Part shown: positions 60,564 to 64,000 of the stretch, one piece after another
How positions within the stretch are numbered: position 1 is the stretch's first letter
Layout of the letters: every line of letters begins with the position of its first letter
NCBI GenBank assembly: GCA_036274495.1
Contig: DASUFP010000041.1
Coordinates: forward strand, 16,484 to 80,483
DNA: 64,000 nucleotides
Origin: DASUFP01 sp036274495
GTDB taxonomy: Bacteria; Bacteroidota; Bacteroidia; AKYH767-A; OLB10
Direction: 5' to 3'
Notes under the pieces: generated by a model
The model's database searches: none
What the model was told of the DNA's origin: nothing
What the model saw: only the letters and a program-made list of their open reading frames with translations
Translations under genes and position numbers: made by a program

Positions 60564-61148
60564 TTATTCTCCAGAATTGCTCATTACCTTTTCAATCCGT
60601 TGATCAGGAATCAGCCACATTAATGCAACAACTCCATAAATTATTCCTGCTGAGATGGGACTGTACATTGCTCCAAAAATGGATAGCAGGTAAAGCACAA
60701 TGGAAGATTTGCCTTTAAGATCGGAGCCAATAGCTTTTGCCAGTAATGAGTCTTTGCCATGCCGCTTTACAATTTGAAGTTGCAATATATAATAGGCAAT
60801 GGAGGCCATCAAAAGAACGAATCCGTATAAAGCAACCGGCATCGATTCAAAATGATTTTCGCCCATCCATCCGGTAACAAATGGTACCAGCGATAACCAA
60901 AACAAGAGATGCATGTTTGCCCATAATATACCACCACTTACATTGCTGATGGTGTGCAGTAAGTGATGGTGATTGTTCCAGTATATTCCGATATAAACAA
61001 AACTGAGAATATAGCTGATAAATTTAGGTGCAAGCGGAATGAGGCTGTCCCAATCGTTTCCGTGAGGAATTTTTAATTCCAACACCATAATGGTGATGAT
61101 GATGGCCATGACTCCGTCACTAAAAGCTTCGAGCCGGTTTTTTTTCAT
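60564..61148 (-). CDS. TMEM175-like (DUF1211) ion channel
   Basis: A 194-residue membrane protein from ATG 61148; a TTG six codons upstream also opens the frame. It begins MKKNRLEAFSDGVMAIIITIMVLELKIP, with the FSDG hallmark (F9-G12) of the TMEM175 family, whose members conduct K+ through a leucine/isoleucine gate in the first helix. Six membrane segments are visible. The gene lies 28 bases after the TlpA-like gene. Confidence 0.88.
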   Translation of the reverse strand: MKKNRLEAFSDGVMAIIITIMVLELKIPHGNDWDSLIPLAPKFISYILSFVYIGIYWNNHHHLLHTISNVSGGILWANMHLLFWLSLVPFVTGWMGENHFESMPVALYGFVLLMASIAYYILQLQIVKRHGKDSLLAKAIGSDLKGKSSIVLYLLSIFGAMYSPISAGIIYGVVALMWLIPDQRIEKVMSNSGE

Positions 61149-61176
61149 AGAGGAATTGATTTGCAAATGAGGTTAA

Positions 61177-62337
61177 TTATTCATTGACCAGCACGGCAAC
61201 AAATTTTTCAAAATCATCTTTAAACTTTTCATACTCTGCCCCTGTTGCGGGTCCGCTGAACCCCGCGTGGATTTTTCGAACGCGGTGTTGCTTGTCAAGG
61301 AAAACCGTTGTGGGGTATCCCTGGAAATTTTGTAGTTCGGGATAAATATCCTGCCTGCGTGTCCTGTTCCCGGGAATCAACAGCGTGTAGTGTACATCAA
61401 GTCTTTTTTTAAATCTGTTTACATTGGCGGCAGCATGACGGAAGTCATCGGTTTTTTCGAACGACAACCCTACAAACTCCAGTCTTGCGTCAGGATGTTT
61501 TTTGTAATAATCCGAAAAAAAAGCTGTCTCGTCCAGGCAATTCGGACACCACGAACCGAGAAACTGAATTATTACCACTTTGTTTCTGAACCGTTCATCA
61601 TCCAATGAAATCATTATACTGTCGGGGTCAGGAAACGAAAATTTAAATTCTCCGTTGAAAGATGTTAATCCGTTTGGATCGGGAAGTGCTGCCGACGAAT
61701 CCAGAACAGCACTCCACGGTTCATTGTAATGCGTGCCGCTCCAGTACATGCCCCGCATAACATTTCCTGTAACTTTTGCTTTGAATAAATAAACAAATAC
61801 GCCGTTAAAGGTCGATAAAAAGAGACTGTCGCCGTTCATTTGCCCATCGAGGTAACGGTAATCTCCGCTCGTAGTCAAAAAAGTTCCGGTAACCCTGTTT
61901 CCTTTTTCGGATTTATGAAAAATACCCACCGCATCGCTCTTCTCCTTTTGCATGGGAGAAAAAACCACACTCCATTTTCCTTCAGGATTAGTTGTTGCCT
62001 TTGCAGTTGAAGTAAACCGACGCTTATCGCCTGCTTTCGCAAACAGTTGAATTTCGGCATTGGTTTGTCGTGTCAGATTAATAAATTTTCCGATGAGACT
62101 ATCGCCTTTTGCTTTCAATCGTAGCTCCGATTCATAAACCGGGAACCGGGCAATTACCGAATCGCCATTTACAGATACATCATCCAGTTGTATCCTCTCT
62201 TCGCCGTTTAGTATTGTAATGGTATACGATTCGTTTGCGCGGTTAAGTTCAAAATTAAAGGGAAGCTCTCCACCCGGAGTGATTAATACGGCTCTCCAGA
62301 TTCCGGTAATTAAGGCAATGGTTTGTAAAAGCAACAT
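61177..62337 (-). CDS. TlpA-like thioredoxin family protein
   Basis: A 386-residue protein. A hydrophobic N-terminus (MLLLQTIALITG) looks like a short signal or membrane anchor. An all-beta domain of about 230 residues follows, with no match recognised. Then a thioredoxin fold from about 240, with the redox motif W263-C-P-N-C267 and 'KVVIIQFLGSWCPNCLDETAFFSDYY', 'LEFVGLSFEK', 'YPTTVFLDKQHRV' (cis-Pro before Thr). TlpA-like proteins reduce or maintain disulfides in the periplasm. The N-terminal domain is not of the usual short TlpA type; it could be DUF4369-like. Confidence 0.82.
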   Translation of the reverse strand: MLLLQTIALITGIWRAVLITPGGELPFNFELNRANESYTITILNGEERIQLDDVSVNGDSVIARFPVYESELRLKAKGDSLIGKFINLTRQTNAEIQLFAKAGDKRRFTSTAKATTNPEGKWSVVFSPMQKEKSDAVGIFHKSEKGNRVTGTFLTTSGDYRYLDGQMNGDSLFLSTFNGVFVYLFKAKVTGNVMRGMYWSGTHYNEPWSAVLDSSAALPDPNGLTSFNGEFKFSFPDPDSIMISLDDERFRNKVVIIQFLGSWCPNCLDETAFFSDYYKKHPDARLEFVGLSFEKTDDFRHAAANVNRFKKRLDVHYTLLIPGNRTRRQDIYPELQNFQGYPTTVFLDKQHRVRKIHAGFSGPATGAEYEKFKDDFEKFVAVLVNE

Positions 62338-62606
62338 GATTTCCGCTGATTATAATTTTAATTGTTCCTGGAATGATCCCGATAAAGGTAAGAGGTAAAT
62401 AGTTGATTCGCTTTTCGGATGGCATTAGATCCTGCCGCAGACTTTCAGCAGAATTTATGTATTTAGCTAATATTCAGTTAATTAGAGAGAAGGGCAGACT
62501 CAAATTGTGTTCTTTTCCAAACGCTCCATTGCGGGTGTTAACCCTTCTGTGACAGACGGTTAAAATAATAGCCTTATCTTAGTAGGTCCGATCAGGGTTT
62601 ACGCGA

Positions 62607-64000
62607 ATGAAACGATTTTTACTTTTCAACTTATTCATTTTGCTATCAGTGTGCGGCACTTTTCGCCAGGCATCTGCGTGGCATTTGATGGGTGGCGAAC
62701 TGACTTATGTATATGACGGTAGCACCACCGGTGGTGATTTTTATATAGTTACATTAAATGTTTACAGGTATTGCGACAGCACCGCATTGCCTCCGACGCC
62801 TCTCGATCCGAATATGTTTCTGGGAATTTATCCCGGAGATTCAGCAAATCCGACGAGTCCCCTGAACTGGTATGAAACCGAGGCTCTGACATTGATTCAT
62901 TCCGATTTTATTTCTTACATTCCTAATAATCCACTTTGCAGTTTTACTTCATCTGTCTGTATTGAGAGAGGAGAATATACCGCTACACTTTTACTACCCA
63001 CCAACCCGGGTGGCTTTCATTTGATTGTTGAGAGATGTTGCCGGAATAATAATATTGTAAATATCAGTAATCCCGGAGGTGCAGGAATGTCATTTTACGC
63101 CTACATTCCTCCGGGTATTGAAAATTCAACACCGCAAATTACTGATGTCAGCGTTCCATATGTATGCACCAGCGATACCATCAGTTTAATAAACAACGGC
63201 TATGATCCGGATGGCGATTCACTGGTTTACTCCTTCGCAACTCCGTTTAACGGAAATTCGAACAGTGGTAATCCATCTCCTGATCCATTAACAAACAACA
63301 ATCCCTATACCCTCCCGATATCAGATGTTACTTTTGCTCCCGGCTATTCCATTTCATCCATTTTCGGAGCCGGCGGATATGCGAGCATCGATCCGCTGAC
63401 AGGGCTTACCCGTTATTTTGTACCTAACCAGGGATTTTATGTTGTAGCTATTGAGATACGGGAATATAGAAATGGCGTATTCATTTCTTCCATGCGTCGC
63501 GATTTGCAGTTTATTGCAATCGCATGTCCGCAAAACAACACACCTCAATTTGATATTGCCGCTACCCCTTCAACTACTTTCAGTGTTGGTGAGGGACAAT
63601 TATTATGTTTTAATGCTACATTCAATGATCCTGACGGCGACAGTTTATATCTCTCGGCATCGGGTCCGTTGCTCAATGGTGCAATTGTAAACCCTCCCGG
63701 AACAATGTCCAATCAATCGGGTTCAGGAACGGTTACCGGGCAGTTTTGCTGGACACCTACATGCGGGATGAGCCGATCGGCTCCCTATCAGTTTAGCGTG
63801 ACTGTTACCGATAACGGCTGCCCGCAAAAAAGCACGAGTCAGATTTTTTCGGTGTATGTAACCGCAGGTCCCGCCTCTTTGTATCCAACAGTAGCTGTTG
63901 CTCAAAATCCTCCCGGACCTTTGTGTCAGGGTTCTATCACATCATTTATTGCAAATACCACTCATGCCGGTAATCATCCGCATTTTTACTGGCAGGTAAA
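62607..64000 (+). CDS. Large adhesin-like secreted protein (partial, 3' end outside window)
   Basis: Open from the ATG at 62607 to the window edge, 464 residues without stop. A signal peptide to about 25 is followed by 'AWHLMGGELTYVYDG', then 'YIVTLNVYRYCDST', 'CIERGEYTATLLLP', 'GGFHLIVERCCRNNNIVNI', 'YDPDGDSLVYSFATPF', 'FAPGYS', 'IDPLTGLTRYF', 'VVAIEIREYRNGVFISSMRRDLQFIAIACP'. This is the N-terminal pattern seen in many large gliding-motility-associated or PKD-containing proteins of Bacteroidota, which end with a gliding-motility C-terminal domain. A second DPDGDSL motif at about residue 345 and 'PYQFSVTVTDNGCPQ' follow. The true length is unknown. It is not part of the neighbouring operon. 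Confidence 0.88.
   Translation, partial: MKRFLLFNLFILLSVCGTFRQASAWHLMGGELTYVYDGSTTGGDFYIVTLNVYRYCDSTALPPTPLDPNMFLGIYPGDSANPTSPLNWYETEALTLIHSDFISYIPNNPLCSFTSSVCIERGEYTATLLLPTNPGGFHLIVERCCRNNNIVNISNPGGAGMSFYAYIPPGIENSTPQITDVSVPYVCTSDTISLINNGYDPDGDSLVYSFATPFNGNSNSGNPSPDPLTNNNPYTLPISDVTFAPGYSISSIFGAGGYASIDPLTGLTRYFVPNQGFYVVAIEIREYRNGVFISSMRRDLQFIAIACPQNNTPQFDIAATPSTTFSVGEGQLLCFNATFNDPDGDSLYLSASGPLLNGAIVNPPGTMSNQSGSGTVTGQFCWTPTCGMSRSAPYQFSVTVTDNGCPQKSTSQIFSVYVTAGPASLYPTVAVAQNPPGPLCQGSITSFIANTTHAGNHPHFYWQV

Noticed and set aside
1..64000. tRNA/rRNA genes, CRISPR arrays, insertion sequences, phage genes
   Set aside because: I looked for T-loop motifs with CCA ends, regularly spaced repeats, transposase motifs and integrase or phage structural motifs, and saw none.

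Overview
This 64 kb window comes from a chromosome of the phylum Bacteroidota, most likely an environmental member of the Chitinophagales/Sphingobacteriales type. The evidence is: several surface proteins with type IX secretion (T9SS) C-terminal sorting domains (YPNPAS-like motif plus a terminal IVK/FIKQ-like strand); Bacteroidota-restricted families (DUF3098, DUF4468, DUF5686, DUF3667); the phylum's -7 promoter element TAnnTTTG in front of many genes; and a conserved ftsX-DUF3098-uppP-truB gene block. I see no tRNA, rRNA, CRISPR array, insertion sequence or prophage. Three real genes are easy to overlook: scpB running off the left edge, a large adhesin-like gene running off the right edge, and a 47-residue transporter subunit at 20.7 kb.

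1-14.1 kb is mostly housekeeping: leuS-scpB on the minus strand, then on the plus strand ftsX, DUF3098, uppP and truB (cell division, undecaprenyl phosphate recycling, pseudouridine), queA, ispD, a D,D-carboxypeptidase with two LysM domains and a DUF4468 protein. A T9SS beta-helix protein follows, then an amidohydrolase divergent from rlmN. 14-24.4 kb holds an SRPBCC protein, two tandem M43-type metalloproteases, a sodium-dependent NSS transporter with a tiny MetS-like partner, and a very large PNGase F-like protein with an inserted LamG domain.

24.5-36.9 kb holds an orphan KtrA-type K+ regulator, a fatty acid hydroxylase/FMO gene pair, two small membrane proteins, a cystathionine gamma-synthase/lyase, dxs, an unknown secreted protein, a DUF5686 outer-membrane protein and a sulfide:quinone oxidoreductase with palindromic sites upstream. 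37-49 kb holds a secreted three-repeat protein behind a patatin-BamA protein, an L,D-transpeptidase, a QueD-like enzyme, a DODA-type dioxygenase with a Tat-like N-terminus, a lone response regulator, an AlkD-like protein, a CsaA-like protein, and a TMTC-like membrane/TPR protein overlapped by a lipoprotein gene.

49-64 kb is rich in secreted proteins: LamG, CotH, beta-propeller and Ig-repeat proteins, most with T9SS domains. Between them lie an aminotransferase, an APC permease, a TMEM175-like channel and a TlpA-like thioredoxin. None of the T9SS machinery genes (gld, spr, por) lies in the window, so these proteins depend on an apparatus encoded elsewhere. ispD and dxs serve isoprenoid synthesis, uppP recycles the undecaprenyl carrier, the D,D-carboxypeptidase and L,D-transpeptidase remodel peptidoglycan, and queA with the QueD-like gene fits queuosine synthesis.
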